A DNA stretch of 56,379 bases from PALSA-555 sp035468285. Its GTDB lineage: Bacteria > Actinomycetota > Acidimicrobiia > IMCC26256 > PALSA-555. This document shows, in pieces, positions 24,485 through 32,101 of the stretch. The notes below the pieces were generated by a model. That model was not told the origin of the DNA. It worked only from the letters and a program-made list of their open reading frames with translations, and did no database searches. The stretch covers positions 1 to 56,379 of the forward strand of contig DATISY010000101.1 in the NCBI GenBank assembly GCA_035468285.1, written 5' to 3'. Within the stretch, counting starts at the first letter, position 1. Every line of letters starts with the position of its first letter. Both the position numbers and the translations under genes were made by a program.

Positions 24485-25447
24485 TCAGCCGGGGGCAGGG
24501 CCCCCGCCACGCGCCGCGGCGCGAACCGCGCGGGAGTCGCTGTCGACGGCGACCTCGCGGAGCGCGCCGAGCACCTCGTCGGCGAGCTGGGCGCCGTCCT
24601 GGGCGCTCGCGGGGACCGCCGTGACGCGGAGGACGACCTCGTTGGGGTCCACCTCTTCGAGGTGGATGTGCGGCGAGGAGCGCACCGGGGTCCGGATCGA
24701 CTGTTCGAGGCGTGCCTGGAGCTCGGTGGGACTCACGTCGGGTTGGAGACGAACCCGGACGTCGACCGCGCCGGGCTCTCGCAGGGGCACGATGACGGAG
24801 TTCAAGACGAGGCTGTTCGGGACGAGGATCTTGTCGTCTCCCCGGCTCAGGGTGGAGTAGAGGAGGCCGGCGTCGACGACGTGGCCCTCGACCGGGCCGC
24901 CCAGCGGCCCGCCTTGGAGTCGGACCCGTTCGCCGACGCGGAACGGGCGGGCGCTGAGGAGCACGATGCCCGCGAACAGGTTCCCGAGGGTTTGCTGGGC
25001 TGCGAGGCCGAGGATGATCGCGGTGATCGCGCCACCCGCGGCGAGCGTCGAGGGATTCAGCCCGACGACGCGCAACGCGACGATGAGCGCGATCCCGAGG
25101 GTCGCCAGCCGGACGACGAATCCCAGTGGTCCCGAGACGGGGACACCCCGGCGGGCCACGGCGGGTGCGACGGCCCGTCCCGCGGCTCGCGCCGACGCCC
25201 AGCCGAGGATGACGAGGGCGACGCTCGCGGTGATGCGCACCGGCGTGTCGGTATGGAACAGGGATCGTCGACGGTCGTAGAGGACCAAGACGCCGACGAC
25301 GAGCGGGACCAGGACGGCGAGCTGGCGCCACGCTCGGCGGGCGCGCTGGGCTGCGCCGACGCGCGCTGATTGGGTGGATGCGCTCACGACCCCAGGTGAC
25401 CACGGACCGCGGAGGCACGGCGACTCGGCGGCGGTGCTGTTGCCCAT
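24485..25447 (-). CDS. Mechanosensitive ion channel, MscS family
   Basis: A 320-residue channel protein. Three N-terminal helices lead to the pore helix, ending in AGGAITAIILGLAAQQTLGN and LFAGIVLLSARPFRVGERV, the usual MscS pore/beta-domain junction. The beta domain has GHVVDAGLLYSTLSRGDDKI and LVPNSLVLNSVI. The C-terminal vestibule domain is present. It opens under membrane tension to release osmolytes. The start ATG 25447 follows GGGGG; an internal GTG about 20 codons later is also possible. Confidence 0.92.
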   Translation of the reverse strand: MGNSTAAESPCLRGPWSPGVVSASTQSARVGAAQRARRAWRQLAVLVPLVVGVLVLYDRRRSLFHTDTPVRITASVALVILGWASARAAGRAVAPAVARRGVPVSGPLGFVVRLATLGIALIVALRVVGLNPSTLAAGGAITAIILGLAAQQTLGNLFAGIVLLSARPFRVGERVRLQGGPLGGPVEGHVVDAGLLYSTLSRGDDKILVPNSLVLNSVIVPLREPGAVDVRVRLQPDVSPTELQARLEQSIRTPVRSSPHIHLEEVDPNEVVLRVTAVPASAQDGAQLADEVLGALREVAVDSDSRAVRAAARGGGPAPG

Positions 25448-25558
25448 GTCACACCCCCGCTGGTCGGTCCCGCGCCCTCACTGCGGCGAAATCGGACCAA
25501 CGGGCCGGCGGGGCCCACGGTCTCCTCCCCCCGGCCGGTCCGTGCGAGACTCGCGGGC

Positions 25559-26206
25559 ATCGACGGCGTACATGACCTCGGCGGTGTCGCGGGCTTCGGT
25601 CCGGTCGAGCGGGAGGCCGACGAGCCCGTGTTCCACGACGAATGGGAGCGGCGGGTCTTCCGGCTGAACCTCGCGGCTGGCGGCGCCGGGATCGTGCGCA
25701 GCGGAGGTGCCTTTCGGCACAGCATCGAGCGGATGGAACCCGCCCACTACCTTGCTTCCTCCTACTACGAGCACTGGCTGACGGGGATCGCCACGCTCGC
25801 CGTCGAGGGGGGCGTGGTCAGCGCCGCCGAGCTCGACGACCGGGCCGGGGGCCGGTTCCCCCTCTCGAACCCAGACCGGGGCAGCCCGCCCCACCCCGAC
25901 GCCGACGACCGGGCCGTGCCCCGCTTCGCGCTCGGGGCCCCGGTGCGAGTCCGGGCCTGGCACCCGCCCGGGCACACCCGAGCGCCGCGGTACGTGCAGG
26001 GCAAGCGGGGCGTCGTGGTGCGCCACGACGGGGCGTACTCCGTCCCCGACGTCGAGGCACACAGCGAGCGTCACCGACGGGAACCGACCTACTCGGTTCG
26101 CTTCACCGCCGCGGAGCTGTGGGGAGACGGCGGCGCCCGCGGTGATCTGGTGCACGTCGACCTCTGGGAGGGCTACCTCGAGGAGGACGGCGAGATCAGC
26201 CCATGA
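25559..26206 (+). CDS. nthB: Nitrile hydratase beta subunit, no standard start codon
   Basis: The beta subunit of nitrile hydratase, which converts nitriles to amides. The N-terminus reads DGVHDLGGVAGFGPVERE, as expected (family: M-[ND]-GVHDLGG). Then come YYEHWLTGIATL, FALGAPVRVRAWHPPGHTR, APRYVQGKRGVV and ELWGDG, ending DLWEGYLE. In the place of the initiator Met is ATC (25559). No ATG, GTG or TTG in this frame exists between that codon and 25499 or further upstream before the frame leaves plausible sequence. The stop overlaps the alpha gene as ATGA. The length of 215 residues is normal. Confidence 0.9.
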   Translation: MDGVHDLGGVAGFGPVEREADEPVFHDEWERRVFRLNLAAGGAGIVRSGGAFRHSIERMEPAHYLASSYYEHWLTGIATLAVEGGVVSAAELDDRAGGRFPLSNPDRGSPPHPDADDRAVPRFALGAPVRVRAWHPPGHTRAPRYVQGKRGVVVRHDGAYSVPDVEAHSERHRREPTYSVRFTAAELWGDGGARGDLVHVDLWEGYLEEDGEISP

Positions 26207-26805
26207 GCACCGACCACGGGCACGCCCACCACCCCGAGCCGATGGCGCCGGTCGAGGCCCGCGTCGCCGCGCTCGAGGCGGTCTTGACCGAGCGCGGTCT
26301 CCTCGACGCGGCCGCCGTCGACGACATCGTGACCCACTTCGAGGACGACCTCAGCCCCCGCAACGGCGCCCAGGTCGTCGCCCGGGCCTGGGTTGACGCC
26401 GACTACAAGGTCCGGCTGCTCGAGAACGGCACCGCTGCGATCGCCGAGCTCGGCTTCTCCGGCCCCGAGGGTGACCACATGGTCGTGGTCGAGAACACGC
26501 CCACGATCCACAACCTCGTCGTCTGCACCCTCTGCTCGTGCTACCCCTGGCCCGTCCTCGGGCTCCCACCAGCCTGGTACAAGGCGCCGGCCTACCGGTC
26601 ACGGGCAGTGCGGGAACCCCGCGCGCTCCTGGCCGAGTTGGGCACCGTGATCCCCGACACCGTCGAGATCCGGGTGTGGGACTCGAGCGCCGAGGTGCGC
26701 TACCTCGTCCTGCCGCAGCGACCGGCCGGCACCGACCAGCTCTCTGAGTCCGAGCTCGCCGACCGCGTGACCCGCGACGCCATGATCGGCGTCGAGCGGC
26801 TGTGA
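26203..26805 (+). CDS. nthA: Nitrile hydratase alpha subunit, cobalt type
   Basis: A 200-residue alpha subunit. The metal-binding claw is VCTLCSCYPWP (Cys108, Cys111, Cys113); Thr at position 109 marks the cobalt type, while iron-type enzymes have Ser there. It is followed by VLGLPPAWYKAPAYRSRAV, also typical of cobalt enzymes. Two of the claw Cys are expected to be oxidised to sulfinic and sulfenic acid. The N-terminus is His-rich (DHGHAHHPEP). It overlaps the beta gene by ATGA and the accessory gene by GTGA, so all three are translated as one unit. Confidence 0.96.
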   Translation: MSTDHGHAHHPEPMAPVEARVAALEAVLTERGLLDAAAVDDIVTHFEDDLSPRNGAQVVARAWVDADYKVRLLENGTAAIAELGFSGPEGDHMVVVENTPTIHNLVVCTLCSCYPWPVLGLPPAWYKAPAYRSRAVREPRALLAELGTVIPDTVEIRVWDSSAEVRYLVLPQRPAGTDQLSESELADRVTRDAMIGVERL

Positions 26806-27113
26806 CCGACCTCCTCGCCGACGACGTCGCGACGATGACCGGCACCGCGGCCCTGCCCCGGGAGAACGGGACGCTCGCGTTCCGAGCCCCATGGGAGGGC
26901 CGTGCCGTGGCCGTCGCCATCGCGGTCGTCGAACGGCTCGGGCTGCCCTGGGACGCGTTCCGGCACCACCTCATCGCCAGCATCGCGGCCGCCCCCGAGC
27001 GCCCCTACTACGAGAGCTGGGCCGACGCCCTCGAGCAGCTCGTCCTCGAGCGCGGGCTCACCACCGCGCCGGCCCTCGACGCCGCGACACCGACCGAGCG
27101 CCCCACCCTCTAG
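26802..27113 (+). CDS. Nitrile hydratase accessory (activator) protein
   Basis: A 103-residue protein, GTG start overlapping the alpha stop. It resembles the N-terminal helical part of the beta subunit: ENGTLAFRAPWEGRAVAVAI, then LPWDAFRHHLIASI, YYESWADALEQLVLERGL. Such beta-like accessory proteins deliver cobalt or exchange with the alpha subunit during maturation. Its place as third gene of the operon fits. The C-terminus is short and Thr/Ala-rich. No amidase is encoded next to the cluster, so the fate of the amide is open. Confidence 0.88.
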   Translation: MTDLLADDVATMTGTAALPRENGTLAFRAPWEGRAVAVAIAVVERLGLPWDAFRHHLIASIAAAPERPYYESWADALEQLVLERGLTTAPALDAATPTERPTL

Positions 27114-27225
27114 CCCCACCGTCGGCGGGGCCACCGGACCCGTCGGAGCCCGGCAACCGGAGCGGGGAGAATGGGGCCCGGTCGACGGGAACCACTCGGC
27201 CGGGACATTCGACCGGAGGGCCGGG

Positions 27226-27837
27226 ATGGATCGGGGGAGGCTCGAAGCGCTGAGCGACGGGGTGTTCGCCGTCGCGATGACCCTCCTCGCGCTCAACCTC
27301 GCCGTCGCCGGACCCGGCCACGGCCCCCTCGGGCATCAGCTCGCCCACCAGTGGCCGGCCTACGTCGCGTACGCGATCAGCTTCTTCACCATCGGGATCA
27401 TCTGGGTGAACCACCACGCCCTCTTCCGGAACTTCGCCGCCGTGGACCGGGTCCTCGTGTTCTCGAACCTGCTGCTCCTCTTCTTCGTCGTGGCGATCCC
27501 GTTCGCGACCGCGACGATGGCCACCTACCTGCGCAGCGGCGGCGCGGACGCCCATCTCGCCGCCGCGGTCTATGCGGGGGTGTTCGAGGCGATGTCCCTC
27601 GCGTTCGGGCTGGTGTTCGTCTGGTCCATCGCCGGGGGGCTCCTCGCCGTCCCCCTCGACCCCGCGGCCGCCCGGCGGGCGACGGTCCGGTTCACGATCG
27701 GCAACCTGGCCTACGCCGTGGCGATCGGCGTCGCGTTCGTCAGCCCTCCCGCGGCGTTGGGCATCAGCGCGCTGGTCGCCGTGTATTACGTCTTCGAGCG
27801 CACCCCCGCCCCCCCGGTCGAGGTCTCCCTGGAGTAG
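27226..27837 (+). CDS. TMEM175/DUF1211-like potassium channel protein
   Basis: A 203-residue six-helix membrane protein. The first helix carries the family signature RLEALSDGVFAVAMTLLALN (Rx3-4SDGVFA). Then FFTIGIIWVNHHALFRNF, LLLLFFVVAIPFATATM, and three more helices follow. Bacterial TMEM175 proteins form tetrameric K+-permeable channels with a hydrophobic gate instead of a selectivity filter. The start ATG 27226 follows GAGGGCCGG. It is downstream of the nitrile hydratase operon by 112 nt with no obvious link. Confidence 0.85.
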   Translation: MDRGRLEALSDGVFAVAMTLLALNLAVAGPGHGPLGHQLAHQWPAYVAYAISFFTIGIIWVNHHALFRNFAAVDRVLVFSNLLLLFFVVAIPFATATMATYLRSGGADAHLAAAVYAGVFEAMSLAFGLVFVWSIAGGLLAVPLDPAAARRATVRFTIGNLAYAVAIGVAFVSPPAALGISALVAVYYVFERTPAPPVEVSLE

Positions 27838-27843
27838 GGAGTC

Positions 27844-27860
27844 CGCCCGGGCCCCGGGCG
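27844..27860 (+). terminator. GC-rich hairpin after the channel gene
   Basis: CGCCCGG (27844-27850) pairs with CCGGGCG (27854-27860) over a 3-nt loop, 6 nt after the channel gene stop. A likely terminator although no T-run follows. Confidence 0.4.
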
Positions 27861-27953
27861 ACCCCTGGCCCCGACCCCCAAATCCAACGGTGGCGGGGGC
27901 CGTGCGAGTCAGCGTTGCCAATGTGGTCTCTGTTGTCTTAGCCTGGGTGGCTC

Positions 27954-29114
27954 GTGCGGCTCCTCCGGTGGCGAACCTTGCGCGCCCTGCCTCTCCTCGT
28001 CGTGGCCGTCGCCGCGACCGGGCCGGTCGCCGCGGCCCAAACCGGCAACGGAGGCCAGGCGCAACAGCTCCAGAACCAGATCGCCCAGCTCGACCAGGCG
28101 GGGGCCGCCGCGCTGAACAGCCTCCAGGGCGTCCAGACCCAGAAAGCCTCCCTCGACCTTCGGGTCACCGGCCTGACTCAGCAGTACGACGCCGCCCAGG
28201 CCAAGTACGCGCCGCTGGCCGACGAGGCCGCCCGCCTCGACAACCTCGTCGCGGCGCTCCAGGTCACGATCGCCAACACCCAGGCCCGCCTCGACGACGC
28301 CCGCCATGAGTTCAACGTCTCGGCTGCCGACCTCTACCGGTCGGCTCGCACCGACGCGCAGTTCGAGAACGTGCTGGCGTCCCCACCCGACAACCTCGTG
28401 GCCGAGAACAAGTACCTCGCGCAGGTGAACGCACAGCGCCGAGACCTCCTGAACCAGGTGGCGTCACTGCGACGGGAGCTGGACCGCCAGCACAAGGAGC
28501 TCGTGGCCGAGCAGGCCCAGGCTGACGCCACCGCGAACGACGCCAAGGTCGAGCTGGACCGGATCGGGACACTGCGGTCCCAGCTCGTTCCGGCCCAGGA
28601 GCAAGCGGCCGCGCAGGCCGCCGCCGAGCAGGCCGCGCTCGCCCAGATCCAGGGCAGCAAGAGCCAGGACGAAGCCGAGCTCGCGTCGCTCCAGAGCGTC
28701 TCCGACGGGCTCTCGGCGATGCTGCGCGGCCGGGGCAGCACCGGGACCGCGGCGCGTCCCTGCCAGGCCCGGCCCGTGCCCGGCGGCGTGAACCAGCCGT
28801 ACGGGGGCCACGGCGGCCATCCCGGCATGGACCTGCACGCCAGCTACGGCGACCCGATCCACGCCTGCCTCGCCGGGACGGTCGTGAGCGCGGGATGGCT
28901 GGGCGGCTACGGCAACGCCACCATCATCGACCACGGGGGCGGCATGGCGACCCTGTACGGCCACCAATCGCAGATCGCGGTGACCGAGGGACAGCACGTC
29001 AACGCGGGTGACGTGATCGGCAACATCGGCAGCACCGGATACTCGACGGGGCCCCACCTCCACTTCGAAGTGCGAATCAACGGCAACACCGTCGACCCGG
29101 CCGCCTACCTGTAG
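27954..29114 (+). CDS. Secreted M23 peptidase with coiled coil (EnvC/NlpD-like)
   Basis: A 386-residue exported protein from GTG 27954: signal peptide (LRALPLLVVAVAATGPVAAA), a long coiled coil (about 30-250, rich in Gln, Ala and Leu heptads), then an M23 domain. The zinc site is HPGMDLHASYGDP (His, Asp), the active-site region TLYGHQ, and HLHFEVRINGNTVDP for the last His residues. The domain therefore looks catalytically complete. Such proteins cut peptidoglycan cross-bridges, often at division. The Cys pair (RPCQ-like and HACLAG) could form a disulfide. Confidence 0.92.
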   Translation: MRLLRWRTLRALPLLVVAVAATGPVAAAQTGNGGQAQQLQNQIAQLDQAGAAALNSLQGVQTQKASLDLRVTGLTQQYDAAQAKYAPLADEAARLDNLVAALQVTIANTQARLDDARHEFNVSAADLYRSARTDAQFENVLASPPDNLVAENKYLAQVNAQRRDLLNQVASLRRELDRQHKELVAEQAQADATANDAKVELDRIGTLRSQLVPAQEQAAAQAAAEQAALAQIQGSKSQDEAELASLQSVSDGLSAMLRGRGSTGTAARPCQARPVPGGVNQPYGGHGGHPGMDLHASYGDPIHACLAGTVVSAGWLGGYGNATIIDHGGGMATLYGHQSQIAVTEGQHVNAGDVIGNIGSTGYSTGPHLHFEVRINGNTVDPAAYL

Positions 29115-29338
29115 TCGAGACACCGATCGGGCGTGCGGGTGAGCGGCGATGGTGTCACGGTCACGTTCTCCGGCGTCCAGGAACGGGTGGATGACCTGGA
29201 CTCGGGTGCCTTCGAGGGCACCCGCTTGTCCGGGCCAGGCCCTGTCGCGTAGGGAGAATCTCGCTTTCGCACGCTACGCTGCGTCGAGCGGCCCCGAACC
29301 CGGGGTAACGCGCGAATGCGCTGCTCAGGACCTCGGTA

Positions 29339-30376
29339 GTGCCCAACGCACCCGAGGTTGTCATGCAGATGCTCGAAGAGCGCCCGATGTCAGCGCCTCC
29401 GCCGACGTCTCCCGAGCCGCCCTCCGAGGAGCGGAGCGGGTCGATCTGGCCGCAGCAGCTCTTGACTGCGGTGGTGATCCTCGCTCCTGTCGTCGCGTTG
29501 GGTGTCATCCTGAGCCAGGTCCTCCGCGATGGGCTCGCTTGGTACAACATCGCGATCGCCGCCGCGTTCTACTTCGTGATCGGGCACGGCGTCACGATCG
29601 GATTCCATCGCCTCTTCACCCACAAGAGCTTCGAAGCGCGCCGCCCCCTCAAGATCGCCTTGGCCCTGATCGGGTCGCTTTCGTTCCAAGGATCGTTGAT
29701 CGGGTGGGTCGCCGACCACCGCCGCCACCACATGTTCACCGAGCGCGACGGAGATCCGCACACTCCCACCCGACCGCCGGACCAGTCCCTGGGCCGGCTC
29801 CGGGGCCTGATCCACGCCCACGTCGGCTGGTTGTTCGAGCACGCCGACCAGGCTCGCCAGAAGTACGTCCCTGACCTGCTCGCCGACCGCGACCTCGTCC
29901 TCATCGACCGGCTGTTCGTGCCGTTGTGCATCGCGACGTTCGTCCTTCCGTTCGGGATTGGCTACGCGATCACGGGACGGTTCACGGGCGGACTTGCCCT
30001 GTTCCTCTGGGCGGGGCTCCTGCGTGTCGGGGTGCTCCACCACGTGAGCTGGTCGACCAACTCGCTCTGCCACACGTTCGGCCGCCGCCCCTTCAAGACG
30101 ACGGACGCGAGCACGAACTTCGCGCCCCTCGCGGTCCTCTCGATGGGCGAGTGCTGGCACAACGCCCATCACGCCTTCCCGGCCTTGGCGCGCCACGGCG
30201 TCGACCGCTTCCAGCTCGACACCTCCGCGATGGTCATCCGCGCGTTCGAGCGGCTCGGCTGGGCGACACGCGTCCGCTGGCCCGACCAGGGTCGCCTCGC
30301 GGCGCGTCGCGTCCCCACCGGTGCGCGACGCTCGGCCGGCGTGCTGTCACCGATGCGCGTGCCGAACGACGGCTGA
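29339..30376 (+). CDS. Acyl-CoA (delta-9 type) fatty acid desaturase
   Basis: A 345-residue membrane di-iron enzyme. The three His boxes are HRLFTH (90-95), HRRHH (127-131) and HNAHH (274-278), with an additional conserved region VLHHVSWSTNSLCHTFG typical of acyl-CoA desaturases. Four membrane helices are visible. It introduces a cis double bond into saturated acyl-CoA, adjusting membrane fluidity. The start is uncertain: GTG 29339, ATG 29363 or ATG 29387 all precede a disordered Pro-rich N-terminus. Confidence 0.92.
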   Translation: MPNAPEVVMQMLEERPMSAPPPTSPEPPSEERSGSIWPQQLLTAVVILAPVVALGVILSQVLRDGLAWYNIAIAAAFYFVIGHGVTIGFHRLFTHKSFEARRPLKIALALIGSLSFQGSLIGWVADHRRHHMFTERDGDPHTPTRPPDQSLGRLRGLIHAHVGWLFEHADQARQKYVPDLLADRDLVLIDRLFVPLCIATFVLPFGIGYAITGRFTGGLALFLWAGLLRVGVLHHVSWSTNSLCHTFGRRPFKTTDASTNFAPLAVLSMGECWHNAHHAFPALARHGVDRFQLDTSAMVIRAFERLGWATRVRWPDQGRLAARRVPTGARRSAGVLSPMRVPNDG

Positions 30377-30435
30377 CGTCCACCCGCCCGGTCACGACCT
30401 CCCTGGTCCGTCGAGCCCGGGGGGATCAGCTCACC

Positions 30436-30732
30436 GGGACCGGCCCAGGTCGACCCTCGCGTCGGAAGGCTCGGCGCCCCCTCGGGCGACGCCCGGGGTC
30501 CGAGCGCGGGCAGCGGACCGGACACCTCGGCGGGGTCGTCGTCGGCGCGGCGGCGCGGCACGAAGTGCAGGTCGATGAGGCCGCTGATTCATTGCGGCCC
30601 AGAGCACCACCGTGAGGTGAGCCCTTCGGCCTGGACGACGATCAGGACACCGACCGCGGCCGAGTTGGCGACCCCGAACCAGACGATGGGCCGCGAGCTC
30701 GACAGCAGGAAGGACTGCATGCCCAGGTTCAC
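30436..30732 (-). pseudogene. Possible broken small membrane protein
   Basis: Read across frames on the minus strand: VNLGMQSFLLSSSRPIVWF, then GVANSAAVGVLIVVQAEG in one frame (stop at 30589), LTVVLWAAMNQ in a second, and LIDLHFVPRRRADDDPAEVS in a third. Together they look like one short membrane protein with a basic and acidic tail broken by two shifts. The first frame alone would give a 47-residue peptide. No family is recognised, so this is tentative. Confidence 0.3.
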
Positions 30733-30759
30733 CGCACAGCGGGAGACCCGGGGGGAGGG

Positions 30760-31059
30760 CTAGTGCTTGGCGCTCTTGGGGCGCTTCACCGGCTCGGTCT
30801 CGGGGGGCGCGGTCGCGTCGTCGAGGGCGTCGGCCGCCACGTCGCGCACGTCGGCGGAGCGCTGCTTGGCGTCGGCGAGGACCTCGCTCCCCGCGGCCTT
30901 GGCGTGCTCCACGACCTGACGTGAGGAGTTCTTCGCTGTGTCCAGCACGTCGCTCGCGGGCTGACGTAGCCCCATGGCCTTCGGCACGTACCGGTCGTAC
31001 AGGGCCTTGATCCCGACGGCAGCGAGCGCCCAGGTGGCTACCCGAATGATGAATCGCAT
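30760..31059 (-). CDS. Small membrane-anchored hypothetical protein
   Basis: A 99-residue protein. The N-terminus has one hydrophobic helix (FIIRVATWALAAVGIKALY), and the rest is a charged helical region (VLDTAKNSSRQVVEHAKAAG, then SEVLADAKQRSADVRDVAAD) with a basic tail (RPKSAKH). The heptad-like charged segment resembles YtxH or apolipophorin-like stress proteins, but no firm family can be named. It is divergent from the methyltransferase gene. Confidence 0.65.
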   Translation of the reverse strand: MRFIIRVATWALAAVGIKALYDRYVPKAMGLRQPASDVLDTAKNSSRQVVEHAKAAGSEVLADAKQRSADVRDVAADALDDATAPPETEPVKRPKSAKH

Positions 31060-31154
31060 GAGTCGTCTCCGTTTCGCCCGACGAGCGGGTCTCTTGACTC
31101 ATACCCGCCTCCGGCCCGACTAGAAACCTCGGTCCGGCCGGTACGCTCCCGACG

Positions 31155-31769
31155 ATGGGCGTATACGCCGAACAGGTCCTGCCCCGGCTCACCAACCGGC
31201 TGCTCGGCACCAAGGAGTTCGGGAAGCTCCGCCGCGAGGCCTGTGCCGGCCTCGCGGGCGACGTCGTCGAGGTCGGATTCGGATCGGGCCTCAACCTGGC
31301 CCACCTGCCCGACACGGTGACCGGTCTCTGGGCGGTCGAGCCGTCCGGCACCGCCACCCGCCTCGCGGCCCGACGTATCGCCCAGGCCGGTGTCCCTGTC
31401 GAGGTGGTCGGCGTGGACGGGGCGCGGCTCTCGCTGCCCGCGGGTCGCTTCGACGCGGCGCTCTCCACGATGACCCTGTGCACGATCCCCGACGTGAGCG
31501 GCGCGCTCCGCGAGTTGCGGCGGGTCCTGAGGCCCGATGGTGTGCTGCACTTCGCGGAGCACGGCCGGGCGCCGGTCGCGGCGGTCGCCCGCACCCAGGA
31601 CCGGTTCAACGGGCTGCAGATGCGCCTCGCCGGGGGCTGTCACCTGAACCGCGACGTCGTGGCCCTCATCACCGCGGCGGGCTTCGCCGTCGAGCAGCTC
31701 CGCCAGTTCTTCCTCCCGGGCCCGAAGGCCTGGGGGTACATGTCGATCGGGCGTGCCCGGTCGAGCTGA
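31155..31769 (+). CDS. Class I SAM-dependent methyltransferase
   Basis: A 204-residue Rossmann-fold methyltransferase. Motif I is DVVEVGFGSGLNLAHLP, the acidic end of strand 2 is WAVEPSG, motif post II is VDGARLSLPAGRFDAALS, and motif IV is MTLCTIPDVSGALRELRRVL. The C-terminal part with NGLQMRLAGGCHLNRD resembles the METTL7/thiol-methyltransferase group. The substrate is unknown. ATG 31155 lacks an obvious ribosome site. Confidence 0.87.
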   Translation: MGVYAEQVLPRLTNRLLGTKEFGKLRREACAGLAGDVVEVGFGSGLNLAHLPDTVTGLWAVEPSGTATRLAARRIAQAGVPVEVVGVDGARLSLPAGRFDAALSTMTLCTIPDVSGALRELRRVLRPDGVLHFAEHGRAPVAAVARTQDRFNGLQMRLAGGCHLNRDVVALITAAGFAVEQLRQFFLPGPKAWGYMSIGRARSS

Positions 31770-31807
31770 GCCGCGGGGCCGGGGACTCGAGGATCAGACG
31801 TCGAGGC

Positions 31808-32101
31808 TCAGGCGTCGGGGTCGTCGTCGGTGGCGAGGAGGCCGGACGCGGCGGCGAGCGCCACCGCGAGGGACGCCGCCTTGTCGTAGGTGGCGGCGAA
31901 GTAGTGCTCGGCGATGGTCTCGTTCCCGGGGAACGGCGGGGGCCCGAGCGACCGGATCATGACCGTCGGATCCCCCGACGGGATGATCCGGTCGGCGCCG
32001 TCGGCCTCGGTGGGAACGCTGCCCCAGAAGTCGCGCGTCGATGCGGCCCGGCGCCGTCGGCTCCGCTGCGGGGACGGCTTGCGGCGACGGGTTCCGCTCA
32101 T
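31808..32101 (-). CDS. Small partner protein of the SNF2 helicase
   Basis: A 97-residue protein whose ATG (32101) overlaps the stop of the SNF2 helicase gene as ATGA. The N-terminus is strongly basic (RRRKPSPQRSRRRRA), then DFWGSVPTEADGADRIIPSG and a helical C-terminus with IAEHYFAATYDKAASLAVAL. The basic N-terminus may bind nucleic acid. I know no function; the tight coupling suggests it works with the helicase. Confidence 0.65.
   Translation of the reverse strand: MSGTRRRKPSPQRSRRRRAASTRDFWGSVPTEADGADRIIPSGDPTVMIRSLGPPPFPGNETIAEHYFAATYDKAASLAVALAAASGLLATDDDPDA

Noticed and set aside
22907..25369. An 820-residue plus frame spanning the glycosyltransferase and MscS genes
   Set aside because: It is out of frame with the glycosyltransferase and antisense to MscS, both of which carry clear family motifs.
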